Positions 36,397 to 48,102 of a stretch of 64,000 bases of DNA are shown here, in pieces. A program made the position numbers and the translations under genes. Positions within the stretch are counted from its first letter, which is position 1. Each line of letters begins with the position of its first letter. Location: contig NC_086350.1 in assembly GCF_036324505.1 (NCBI RefSeq), positions 27,572,257 to 27,636,256 on the forward strand. The letters are read 5' to 3'. The DNA is from Eleginops maclovinus. Taxonomy: Eukaryota; Chordata; Actinopteri; Perciformes; Eleginopidae. A model generated the notes under the pieces. The model searched no databases, was not told the DNA's origin, and saw only the letters and a program-made list of their open reading frames with translations.

Positions 36397-39300
36397 AGCT
36401 AGATCATTGGGACCAATGGTGAAGACAGGCCTGAACACAGAATGGCTACCTATACATTCACCCCTCCTGTGGAAATCAAAAGACCAAACAGTGTGGAGAA
36501 AGGCCAGTTGGAAAGACAGGAACTGGACAGGGATCATGGAAGAGAACACACAAACCATCCAGACACAGAAGACATGCTGTTGCAAATTCCAACACATCTA
36601 TGGACCACAGGAGATTATGATGTTGGGTTGGTTGATCATGAAGTTACAGTGGAATTAAAAGACCAACAAAGCCCCCGATGGCGCCCTCAATACAAATTGA
36701 AGCAAGAAGAGATGGATGGAATTGGGAAAACCATTGAGGGGTTATTACAAGCAGGAGTAATTAGACCTACCTCCTCAAATTGGATCACCCCCATCTTGCC
36801 AGTACCAAAGGCTGGAAACAAAGGATGGAGAATGGTCCATAATTTGAGGGAAGTTAATAATGCGACCAAGACTGCTAATATCCCTGTTCCAGATCTATAT
36901 GTAGCGCTGCAGAACCTAAATCCAAACCATAAGTATTTTACAGTCATATATCTAGCTAATGCATTCTTTTGTTTGCCATTAGATCCAAAAGTACAAAATA
37001 TGTTTGCTTTTACATATAAAGGACAGAGATACACTTATAATCGCATGCCACAGGGATTTAAAGACAGTCCAGGGTTATTCAATCAAGCCTTGAAGAAAGA
37101 TTTGAGTGCTTTACATTTACCAGAGGGAGTAACTCTGATACAGTATGTAGATGACCTTCTTCTGGCAGCACCACATGCTGTGACATGTCTGTCTGCAACA
37201 AAACAAATACTACTCCTATTAGCTAAAGTAGGATATAAAGTCAAACAAGAGAAAATACAAATTGCGAGGAGAACAGTCACCTTCTTGGGGAGAATGATTT
37301 CTGCAAACAGCCTCACTCTGACACAGTCACAAAGATCTTCCATTCTCTCTCAACCAAAACCGAAAACAGTTCAACAAATAATCGCATTCTTGGGATTGAC
37401 GGGATACAGTAGGACTCACATACCGGACTACGTGAACCTGACACAACCATTGAGAAACATCGTTGCAGATGCTGGAAACCGCAATCTCACAGCCATCCTG
37501 GAATGGACGACATCGGCTGAAGAAGCCTTCATTCAAACTAAACAAGCTCTAGGTCAAGCGGCTCATCTCTCAACGCCAGACTACTCCAAAGAATTTTTCC
37601 TTGATGTTTCGGAATCAGGAGGGATAGTGAACGGAGTCCTGTTTCAGAAAAAAGGGGGAGTGAGACAGGTACTGATGTATCACAGCTCAAAGTTAGATAC
37701 TATAGAACTAGGGCAGACAGGATGTGCAAGACATCTGGCTGCACTAGCGAAGGCCATTGAGAAAACTGCGCATGTAGTAATGTGCCACCCACTGAAATTA
37801 AACACCGAACATGGAGTTGTGGCATTTCTAAATTCACAAGCGTTTACATTCTCTCCAATCAGAAAAATCAAGATTCAAAGTATCCTCTTAAAACCACACA
37901 TAACCTATGAAGTAGGCCTATCAAATATGCCCAAAGGATTGGTGTCAGATGATCACACACCCCATGACTGTGAGTTTGTGTCTCTAAAGGATCTGAAGAT
38001 AAGAGCGGATCTAGAAACGGACCTTCTGGCTGAACCGGACATCACTTGACATAGTGATGGCTGCTGCTATAAGGGGGATGATGGAAATGTGGCCTCCTAC
38101 GCAGTTGTACAGCAGGAGGGAGAACATACCAAACTCATAAAAGCAGAGATCCTCACTCAACCTGCTTCAGCTCAACTAGCTGAAGTAGTAGCACTCACCA
38201 GAGCCTTGGAGCATTCAGAAGGAAAAGCAGTCAACATCTATACAGATTCAGCATATGCCTACGGAGCAGTGCATGTAGATGGACCCCAGTGGATAAGAAG
38301 AGGGTTTCTGAGGTCAGCTAAAATACCAGTGAAACATGCTGAGGCGTTAAAAGCCCTTCTGAGAGCTGTACTCCTGCCGACAAAAGTTGCAGTCATCTAA
38401 TGTAAAGGACATCAGACATTGGATAACGCAATATCAAAGGGAAATGACGCAGCGGATAAAGCAGCAAAAAAGGCAGGAGGATACAATGAACAAATTATAT
38501 GTATAAACAGTGACACGCAAGGAGAGCTAACCTCTGAACATATTAAAGAGATGCAGAAAAGTGCGGGACCATATGAGCAAAATCAATGGATTCTCAAAGG
38601 TGCAACAGAAGTAGATGGCCTGTGGCGAGCACATGATGGCCGCCTAGTAGCACCTGCAAAGTTATGCCATTTGCTAATACAACAGTCACATGGCCCCACA
38701 CACGTAAATATATAAAGAACCACAAGAAACATTGAGCAACAGTGGTGGCATCCTTACATGAAACAGATGGTTGAAAACTTTGTGAATGATTGTGACACCT
38801 GTGGAGCATTTAATGTCAAAAAGGCATATAGGTGCGCAATGGGAAGATTTCCAGTCCCAGATGCTCCATCCAAAGAAATTTGTATTGATTATACAGACAT
38901 GGGAGCGGACCAAGTAGTCAGAGGCTTTAGATACATGGAGTACAGCTTTCAGAAGGGCTTTTAACGCCTCAGCATGTTTCACTGGTATTTTAGCTGACCT
39001 CAGAAACCCTCTTCTTATCCACTGGGGTCCATCTACATGCACTGCTCCGTAGGCATATGCTGAATCTGTATAGATGTTGACTGCTTTTCCTTCTGAATGC
39101 TCCAAGGCTCTGGTGAGTGCTACTACTTCAGCTAGTTGAGCTGAAGCAGGTTGAGTGAGGATCTCTGCTTTTATGAGTTTGGTATGTTCTCCCTCCTGCT
39201 GTTAATAGTTGATCGTTTTACCAGGTGGATTGAAGCCATCCCCTGCAGGAGAGAAGATGCAAAAACGGTCATTAAGTGGCTCCAAACAGAACTCATACCA

Positions 39301-39987
39301 AGATATGGGGTTCCACGAGTAATCAGATCAGACAATGGTACACATTTTACGAGTAAACAATTAGGAGAAGTGGAATCATATTTTGGTATAGTTCACAAGT
39401 TTGGTGCAGTTTATCACCCAGCATCTCAAGGCGAAGTTGAGAGAGCCAATCGAACTGTAAAAGGGAAAATTGCAAAAGTAACTTCTGGTACCAAAGTTAA
39501 CTGGGTTGATGCTCTGCCTTTGGCACTCATGTCAATGCGAACCACTCAGAGTGCTAAAACACATTTGGCACCCCATGAACTGTTAACCGGCCGACCAATG
39601 CCGGGACCTCTAAGGGAGGGGGGATATGGTCCAGTCTTGGACCTTAGACAGATTGAGGTGGATGATTATGTCAGAGCTCTGAGTAATATGATTTCAGTTT
39701 TGTCTTCACAGGTTCGAAAATCTGAGGAGAGACCGTGTGAGACACCAGAAGAGGCTCATGTCCGACCAGGTGATTGGGTGAGGGTCAAGGTCCACAAACG
39801 AAAGTGGGCAGATCCTAGGTGGTCGGAACCGTGCGAAGTTGTTGAACGAACTTCTCATGCGCTCCGGGTTAAAGGTAAAACAGGAGCTAATTGGTACCAC
39901 CTTACACATTGTGCTCCCACAACACCCACTTCCAGAACACTTTCGGAAGTTAGGACTGATTTGGCAGAGTTAAGACAAGAATCATAA
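36397..39987 (+). pseudogene. retroviral pol: RT, RNase H, integrase, broken
   Basis: RT (535-codon open stretch from 36442): template-binding region WRPQYKLKQEEMDGI, RMPQGFKDSPGLFNQ and the YVDD box (37144-37155) are intact. The first metal-binding Asp is Tyr (TAT at 36949-36951, in TVIYLANAFF), which should abolish synthesis. A TGA at 38047-38049 precedes RNase H (SDGCCYK, NIYTDSAYAYG), which has a TAA at 38398-38400. Integrase shows the HHCC finger (SHGPTH, CDTC) with a TAA at 38713-38715, the first core Asp (ICIDYTDMG), then the inverted duplication, then RSDNGTHF and GEVERAN with DD35E spacing. The C-terminal domain ends at 39987. No part can yield a full polyprotein. Confidence 0.9.
38941..39201 (-). 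repeat. 261-bp inverted copy of RNase H inside integrase
   Basis: This stretch is the reverse complement of 38110-38370 with no gaps and a single mismatch that I could find (260/261). It sits between the codons for FRYM and LIVDRF of integrase, separating the first core Asp from the other two. The two copies are 570 bp apart and would form a long stem-loop. Near identity means it is recent compared with the other provirus damage. Confidence 0.95.
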
Positions 39988-40148
39988 ACGTCAACAGGGA
40001 AACAGTTGAAAAAGCAAATTCCCTTTGGAGTTCAGAGGTTACCATAGAAGTGGGAGCCACTATATAAAACTTATATAAAACTGATATTTTACTTTTATTA
40101 TTTTTATACGTTGTTCTGTATCTCATTGTCTGAAATCCTGTTATTATC

Positions 40149-40989
40149 ATGAATGTGTGTAAAAGGGTTTTACAACCAGCAATAAAGCCAAATCAAAAAT
40201 GGGGTCCTCTAGGGTCTAAAGCTAAACCAATACAGTTAATTATGCTCATTGGGTTCTTTTTGATTTGGTGGGGAGTACAGCAGTATGGAGATTTGTCTGG
40301 AAAAGGCAAACAAATTAATGATTCTCAAGCTCTATTACAGGAACCTCCCCTTCTCCTCAGGCATCAAAGATCAGCAGACCAAGGGGATGGGAGGTTAGTA
40401 ATCTTGGTTCCACGAGGGGAAGCTGTAACTGTCAGTCTTGATTTGTGTGACGTGGTGAATTGTGGAAAAGGTCCACTAGACTAAACAGGACATGATGTAT
40501 ACGGTTGTATTTTCCCCTGGGGAACACCAGATGATAACACCTGGTGCCCCCAATGGGACATAGTGTACTGGAATTCTAGGTCTGAGGGGGACACCACTTC
40601 TCCATCTTCAGGGAAACAGGGGACTTTTCAGACTCAGATATCCTTAGCTAAGGGGCACTATTATGGGGACAACAACCGACGGAATCCCATAATAATCTCT
40701 TTTAAAGACACACTCACTCATCTATTCAAAGCCAGGGAAGAAACAACTGCATTTCATCTAATACTGGGAGTTGAAGTTCCTGGAAAAGATCCTATGGGCT
40801 CGGTCTTGGTAGAGATAACCGAACCCCAGGAGGAGGTAGTCCTTCATCTTATGAGTTGTCGTGGCTAACATGCAATACCCAAGGGCAGATGTTTGGTGGT
40901 ACTGTGGTACTAAAACATTATATCCAGTCCTTCCCCATGACTGGACTGGAACATGTGCACTAAATGTGTTCCGTTTCACATACATGTAA
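40149..40989 (+). pseudogene. retroviral env, 5' part only
   Basis: The envelope glycoprotein start is seen: a 50-residue leader with a hydrophobic stretch (IQLIMLIGFFLIWWGV) typical of a retroviral env signal region, then Cys-containing surface-domain-like sequence. A TAA at 40482-40484 breaks the frame, which continues (40485-40866) with CIFPWGTPDDNTWCPQW. After another frameshift the reading WYCGTKTLYPVLPHDWTGTC carries on to about 40989. The furin site, fusion peptide and transmembrane subunit are absent: the fold-back element and microsatellites follow instead. Confidence 0.7.
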
Positions 40990-42290
40990 ATAAAATCCAA
41001 ATACAGAAACAAGTTTTACATGTGTATTTTTGATCCACACATATTTGTTTTCCGTGTCAAACCGCTGAACCTGCATACACAAACCGCTCTCTGTGCATGG
41101 ATCGCTGTGCATTCCTGTGTGGGTGTTTTGAGACTCCCATGACGCTCACCCGATTCGTACTTGTAATTTTTTCCATCTATAGCCAATCAGATGTCTCCTC
41201 CATTCTAAGCCAATCACATGAGTGCGCCCCCACGAGGGGTATGATTTCTTGCGTTCATGACGTAGCGCTTCATATACACATTTTGCGCTGTCCGGAGCTG
41301 ACAGGTCAACTTCAACATGGCGTCTAGCACAAGTGAAGTGTCTCTGCGTGAATGATTCAATTCAAATTCAAATGATTGTTTGCCGTGTTTTCAGTTTGAT
41401 CCTCATACATCCATCAAAAAGTAGCTACAAAATATGTCACTATTATTAAATAACTATTAATTATTACTTCACTCAATTCTAAGGGGCCTTAATTTTTCTT
41501 GAAACTGTCGTTAACTTACAAAGTAAAAGGACAAATAAATATATATTTACTTGTTCTTTTACTTGTGTCGTTCTGTTTCTATTCATCTGCTCGGTAAATT
41601 CGCATGCGCCACTCGCTGTCTTTTCTTGATCGCCCACACACGTACCTGAGAGCAATTCACTGTCCCACTTAACTGTGGGAATTCTGCTTTCTGCCGCTTT
41701 GACACATTTACATTGACGTTGATTTTTCAATACTGTATTTAGCACTATGCTGTTCTAGGTTTCTGTGATTTTTTTTTTGTGATTTGGTTAATAAATATTT
41801 TAAATGTTGAAACCGTATGTACTAATTGTTCAGCCTTTTTGCATGGGTACATTAAATTACTTTATTTTCTGAAGAGTAAAAATAATAATAGCCCCCTCAG
41901 TCATTTTATCCTGGTACCAGGCCAGACGCAGAGACACTTATCACTTAGACTTGTGCTAGACGCCATGTTGAAATTGACCTGTCAGCTCCGGACAGCGTAA
42001 AATGAAGCGCTACATCATGAACGCAAGAAATCATACCCTCGTGGGGCCGCGCTAATGTGATTGGCTTAGAATGGAGGAGACATCTGATTGGCTATAGATG
42101 GAAAAAATTACAAGTACGAATCGGGTGAGCGTCAGGGGAGTCTCAAAAAACACACACACGAAGGCACAGCCATCGATGTGTGCATTGAAAATACAAGTGT
42201 GAATCCTTCGGTGTGCATTTGTGTATTATGAGACTGATCTGACCCCATACATTCCCTTGTGTGCGAGATATTCAGTAGAGAATGTGAGAA
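40990..42290. mobile_element. fold-back DNA element with long inverted arms
   Basis: The left arm (about 41060-41350) and right arm (about 41930-42230) are inverted copies sharing GACTCCC.TGACGCTCACC, CCAATCAGATGTCTCCTCC, TCCGGAGCTGACAGGTCAA and ATGGCGTCTAGCACAAG. The roughly 580-bp spacer is AT-rich. Each arm contains two CCAAT boxes and then an ATG (41317-41319 plus, 41966-41964 minus) starting MASSTS, so both arms look like the promoter and first codons of a transposon gene facing inward. Outer limits and target duplication are uncertain. No transposase body present. Confidence 0.7.
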
Positions 42291-42400
42291 TATTTCAGTA
42301 GTAAACATACACACACTGACCTCATTCACATGCTCCCTAAGGATTTTGAGACATTAATATGGACAAAGGTGGGGAAACAACAGTTTACTCAGAGGCTGAG

Positions 42401-42402
<2 letters not shown>

Positions 42403-42481
<79 letters not shown>
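42403..42481. repeat. (GT)n microsatellite, 79 bp
   Basis: Uninterrupted GT dinucleotides. Confidence 0.97.
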
Positions 42482-42672
42482 CAGGAGAGAGAGGGGTATA
42501 TTGTTCTGTAATCTCTTCTTGGGGAAGTGAATTGCAACACCTTATTATCTCCGAGCCGAGCATCAACAAGAAAGGTAATTCTCCAGAGACAGATTAAAAC
42601 TCTCTCACACGCTGTTCTCTTTCTATTCTTCTATCGCCCTCCTTTTCTCCTTATTTATTTTCTCCACCACAC

Positions 42673-43750
<1,078 letters not shown>

Positions 43751-43930
43751 AAACATTTGGTAGTTATCGGTACTTTTTACTTGAGTACATTTCGAAGCCA
43801 ATACTTCTTTACTTTTACTTGAGTAAAGAAGTACTTTTACTTGTTCTTTCTAGGTCAGTACTTCTACTTTTACCAGAGTATTTTTAAACACGAGTAACAG
43901 ATGTGTGTACCTTTGCCATCTCTGATCCTC
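43751..43930. repeat. dispersed fish repeat, TTTACTTGAGTA type
   Basis: Contains TACTTTTTACTTGAGTACAT and CTTTTACTTGAGTAAAGAAG and ends TTTTTAAACACGAGT. It relates, in the opposite orientation, to the repeat at 3081-3300. Confidence 0.5.
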
Positions 43931-45870
43931 AATAACCCCTCAAATCCACTCCAAAACCGTCCAAACCATTTTTCAGCTATTCTCTACATATATATAGGCT
44001 ATAGTGCTCCTTGATGCTGATTAACGCAACTTATGCTAATTGTGCAAATTGCCTAACATATGCAGCTTAGCATACAGCAGTTTCTATATGACCTCTACTA
44101 TACATTTTTTACTTAAACTTTGGGGTACTTGGGTTGCATTTCCGTGTTCCCAATGGGACTCTCAGCTAGCAAACAGACTATTGTGTAAAGAAGTCGATAA
44201 ACTACAAGCATGGAAACATATTTGTGTGAAGCCATACAACTTGAGGAGAATTAAATGTATTTCCAGCTCAGATTCAATTTGCCATCCCAGACCTCTCCTC
44301 GTACCTTGGAAGTCACAGGGATTCCAAATCCATGTGTGCAGAGCGATTGCATTGTATATAAAAAAGAAATAAGTGAACAGCACAGAGCGCTGAACTGAAA
44401 CAACAAAAGACTTTACGTAACTGCACCTCGCTTTGGTTTATTTGCATTTTCCTTTAGCAGATATCTTGGGAAGTTGGTTAAAATGTGTGCTACATTTGTA
44501 TTGAAAGATTTCTTCTTTCATTTCCCTTCTTTTCATTTTCTCTCACTCTCTTTTTCACTGCTGCAGCCATCAGGTGTCCTCGTGTTTTCATCTCTTTCTT
44601 TCACATTTCATTTTCACCCTGGACTTCTGATCCAGGTAATAGTCCTCCAGTTAAATTCCAAGTTTAATTTATTTGTTGTCATATGCTCAACAATTGTCAG
44701 TCTCTCCAACAATGTTCATTCAAAATTTTATACAAATACTGAAACAAGCTGAGCCAAGTTTGTGAATTATAAATAAATAAATAAGAAATGACCAGATTTG
44801 ACTGTTCAGGTCTGAATGTAGCAGAATAAAACAAGTTTCCAGGAACACTCTTCATTTGCTTTTTAAAGAAGATGCACAAACTGCTATTATAATAAACACG
44901 AGTTAGTGAATATAAGCAGCTTCTCTAATGAGGTCATTCGTTTAGGTAATGAATGCACTGATGAACAATGTGTTGATGTCTGGACATAACGTAATGAGCT
45001 CCTTAACCCAAAGCACTGAGGCCTGGCAGTAGCTCCATGTAAAGGAGTGTTTTTTCATTAAAATGCACAATGAAGACATTGAAGGTAACAGAACATATAC
45101 AAACATGGGCTCAGATAGGATCAGGAGAGAAACACTTGGCAGGAGAAGCAGAGGGTCAAGTGCATCCAGATAAACTTGTCTGAGAGAGGCAGCTGCTCTG
45201 TAGCACCCAATGTTCTTCATATTGGAACATTAGAGCCCGGACACACACTTCCCTGCAGCACAGTAACACACAACTCCAGTGGGAGACCCACTAAATACAT
45301 CTGAAATCACATTCACGACTACACATGTAAACAAACTATAACGCTGAGAGTAACCATTGGGAAATCATACAGGGCAAAATAAATGGCCGAATATTTTTAG
45401 GACAAAATATCAAGGCCCCAGGAAGTCCACCAGACGCTGAAGCATAAGGGCCAATGGGCTGTACTACAACTTCTGTCTCAATCCGTGGCGTCACTGGGCC
45501 CAAAATAATTCTGTAAATCGAAAACTAAACAGTAACTACCCATTAATTAAATAACTACCAAATAATTATGAAGGTTTTATTATTATTATCTGTTTTATTT
45601 TTATTGTAAAAAATAAAATATAAAAGAGATAATTAAAATGTTAAAATGTTAAAATGTAAAATAAAAATGTAATTAAAAATGTAATTTTATAGGGTTGCAT
45701 ATTTTTGCATCGATTCACTTAGTCTTGTGTCTTATTTTTCAGGAATCATTTAGGAATTCTTATTTATTTTATTGTGTGTTATTGTCATAACTTTTACATC
45801 AATGTGTCTAAACCTGTTAAAATGTTATATTGTGTTGCTATGCTACACGTATCTGAAAAAGTTCTAAATA
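43931..45870. other. non-coding, nothing recognised
   Basis: Frames at 44040-44372 and 44474-44752 carry no motif; 45540-45700 is a very AT-rich patch. Nothing further supported. Confidence 0.45.
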
Positions 45871-46404
45871 CAGTGGGGCAAAAAAGTATTTAGTCAGCCA
45901 CCAATTGTGCAAGTTCTCCCATTTAAAAAGATGATAGAGGCCTGTAATTTTTATCATAGGTATACCTCAACTATGAGAGACAGAATGAGAAAATAAATCC
46001 AGGTCTCTGGTCTCCTTTGACAGCTCTTTGGTCTTGGCCATAGTGGAGTTTGGAGTATGACTGTTTGAGGTTGTGGACAGGTGTCTTTTATACTGATAAC
46101 GAGTTCAAAAAGGTGCCATTAATACAGGTAACGAGTGGAGGACAGAGGAGCCTCTTAAAGAAGAAGTTACAGGTCTGTGAGAGCCAGAAATCTTGCTTGT
46201 TTGTAGGTGACCAAATACTTATTTTACCGAGGAATTTACCAATTAATTCATTAAAAATCAGACAATGTGATTTCCTGGATTGTTTCCCCCATTCTGTCTC
46301 TCATAGTTGAAGTGTACCTATGATAAAATTACAGGCCTCTCTCATCTTTTTAAATGGGAGAACTTGCACAATTGGTGGCTGACTAAATACTTTTTTGCCC
46401 CACT
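45871..46404. mobile_element. palindromic 5'-5' derivative of the 28.5-kb Tc1 family
   Basis: Both ends are CAGTGGGGCAAAAAAGTA in inverted orientation between TA dinucleotides (45869-45870 and 46405-46406). 45871-46003 matches the first about 133 bp of the Tc1 at 28489. 46004-46404 is the reverse complement of about the first 401 bp of that same left end, including the transposase ATG (here 46041-46039 on the minus strand) and its first dozen codons. So the copy has two left ends, no right end and no transposase. The open frame at 46050-46310 is antisense of Tc1 5' leader. Confidence 0.9.
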
Positions 46405-46545
46405 GTATCTGAGCGGAGGGGAAGTTCTTGTTGTTTGTTTTTAACTTGTGATGTGTGCCATTTTGTAAACTACTTTTAGCCGCATGTGCTGTATGAAAAG
46501 TGCTATATAACTAAAGCTTTATTATTATTATTATTATTATTATTA
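46405..46545 (+). mobile_element. L2 LINE 3' end fragment
   Basis: ATGAAAAGTGCTATATAACT followed by an ATT microsatellite tail (about 46519-46543) is an L2-type 3' terminus. The Tc1 derivative lies directly upstream and may have inserted into its untranslated region. Confidence 0.6.
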
Positions 46546-47154
46546 AGAACACTTTTATAGCCATCATTTTAATCATTAAGGTCTGAAAGTTGTAAAATGC
46601 CATAAAAGCCAAATCCAGAGTTATTTTCTCTTCCATTCATTCCACTGAGCCACGAGACCGCAGGCGGGGCTTAAGGGAAACATCTACTGCGCATGCTCTG
46701 TGAGCGCAAATATGATTACTTCTGGTCCAAACAGGCAGCATGACGGGGAATTTGTGACAACCATAGGAACAAACGAGGCCCCGCCTCCGACGCTGTAGCC
46801 AGTTCTCTTTATACATCTTATTTGGCAGAATAAAGATAAAACGTTCAACGAAGTAGAAATAAAAAACATGTTTTAACTAATTGTTTTTTCTGGCTTTGGT
46901 TACACTCAAAACTTTTGGAGACCTCCGGATACCTCAGACCTGCACATATTTACAAGCGGTATGAAGATTCATTGATACACATCTGAAACAAGAGTCAGAG
47001 AAACCAAACTAGAATGGAATTCCGTTTACAATTCTGAAAAAAATATTAATATGGGTAACAAAGAGATATCTTTCCCATTCCTGCAACATGTGTGCTGGAT
47101 GTAACCAAGAGCAGAAATAGCCACAAATCAAGTGAAAGCTTTTTTTCCACTGGC
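46546..47154. other. non-coding, nothing recognised
   Basis: Nothing supported between the L2 tail and the hAT target site. Confidence 0.45.
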
Positions 47155-47289
47155 CTCACGAACAAGGATGGATTACTGCACGGGCCTACCGGGCCCAAGA
47201 GCCAAGGGGGCCCTGAAGCCCAAGCCTCCGCGCTACCATTTCAATATTGTTTCTGCAACATTATACATCCCGATATCTTATTGGGGCCC

Positions 47290-47633
47290 TAAAGCCATAT
47301 AACACTGGTTATATTATGTAATATGTCTTAATAGGGCCCCTCCATCATATGCCACGGGCCCTGAACCATAGGTTGTGTGTGTTATTCATCCCTGATATCG
47401 GAAAAAGGCCCCTCAATCAGGTAGCATGGGGTAGGATATGTCATATAGGACCCTGAAACCACAGGTTATGTTAGTCATCCCTGGTATCTGAAAGTGGCCT
47501 CTCAATCAAATAGCATGGGGTATGATATGATGTATGTCTTAATAGGGCCCCTGAGCCACAGGTTATGTTATTCACCCCTGATATCTGAAATGGGCCTCTC
47601 AATCAAATAACGTTGGGTATTAAATGTCACATG
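47290..47633. repeat. subterminal tandem repeats of the hAT
   Basis: Three to four diverged units of about 100 bp, each with GGGCCCC/GGACCC, CCACAGGTTATGTTA, TTCATCCCTGATATC and CTCTCAATCAAATA..ATGGGGTA. Such arrays next to a terminus are commonly transposase binding regions; that role is inference here. Confidence 0.75.
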
Positions 47634-47717
47634 TCCCCCTCTATCTGCTTCATTAGTCCGCTGTCCACGGTAGCTGCTGTTGTCCGATGGTGCAGGGCAA
47701 GCATACAGGCCAGATGT
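47634..47717 (-). repeat. 84-bp inverted copy of the hAT's own transposase
   Basis: This is the reverse complement of 49053-49136, inside the transposase coding region (CMIALHRRTTAATVDSGLMK), with about five mismatches. It lies in the left subterminal region, outside the gene. Confidence 0.9.
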
Positions 47718-48102
47718 ATGGGCCACGGGTTGTTATTCACCTCAGATATTAGTCAAATAACACTAATCTTACTCTCTTCATATTATTATTATTACTATGA
47801 TAATTATATTAGCCAAGTGTTGCCGGACAAAAAGCAAATTTAGCCAGTGGTCGGCTGGGAGAATCTGTGAGATTCCTAATTTGACAACCAAAACATTTTG
47901 TGTTGTAAATATTATATATAAGCCTAGATATATAATAGATATAATAAGAAAATATAAGCCTTGTGGTCTAGGAGACAGCTAGTCTGTTAGCTTACTGAAT
48001 GTAGTTAGTAGGCTATAGCTGGATGTGTCAATAGAGGGCGCTAGTTAGAAAACTTGACAGGCAGGTGAACGGTTACAATACTAACGATTAAGTCAATGCA
48101 AG

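Larger units (their letters stand above)
30984..40989 (+). mobile_element. endogenous retrovirus, defective, 3' truncated
   Basis: Order: 5' LTR candidate, primer site, 1.5-kb leader, gag, protease, RT, RNase H, integrase and 5' env, the layout of a vertebrate retrovirus. Protease, RT, RNase H and integrase share one reading frame, and the NC end of gag is in the same frame, separated from pro by a single TGA. That fits gamma/epsilon-type stop suppression rather than frameshifting. Replication would need reverse transcription and integration, but at least five in-frame stops, frameshifts, an RT active-site loss, an L2 in gag and an inverted duplication in integrase disable it. Env stops at 40989, where a fold-back element begins; no 3' LTR is seen. 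It is a fossil locus. Confidence 0.9.

Noticed and set aside
38686..39105. 139-codon minus-strand frame that reads as RNase H
   Set aside because: It is not a second gene but the inverted duplicate of the proviral RNase H within integrase.
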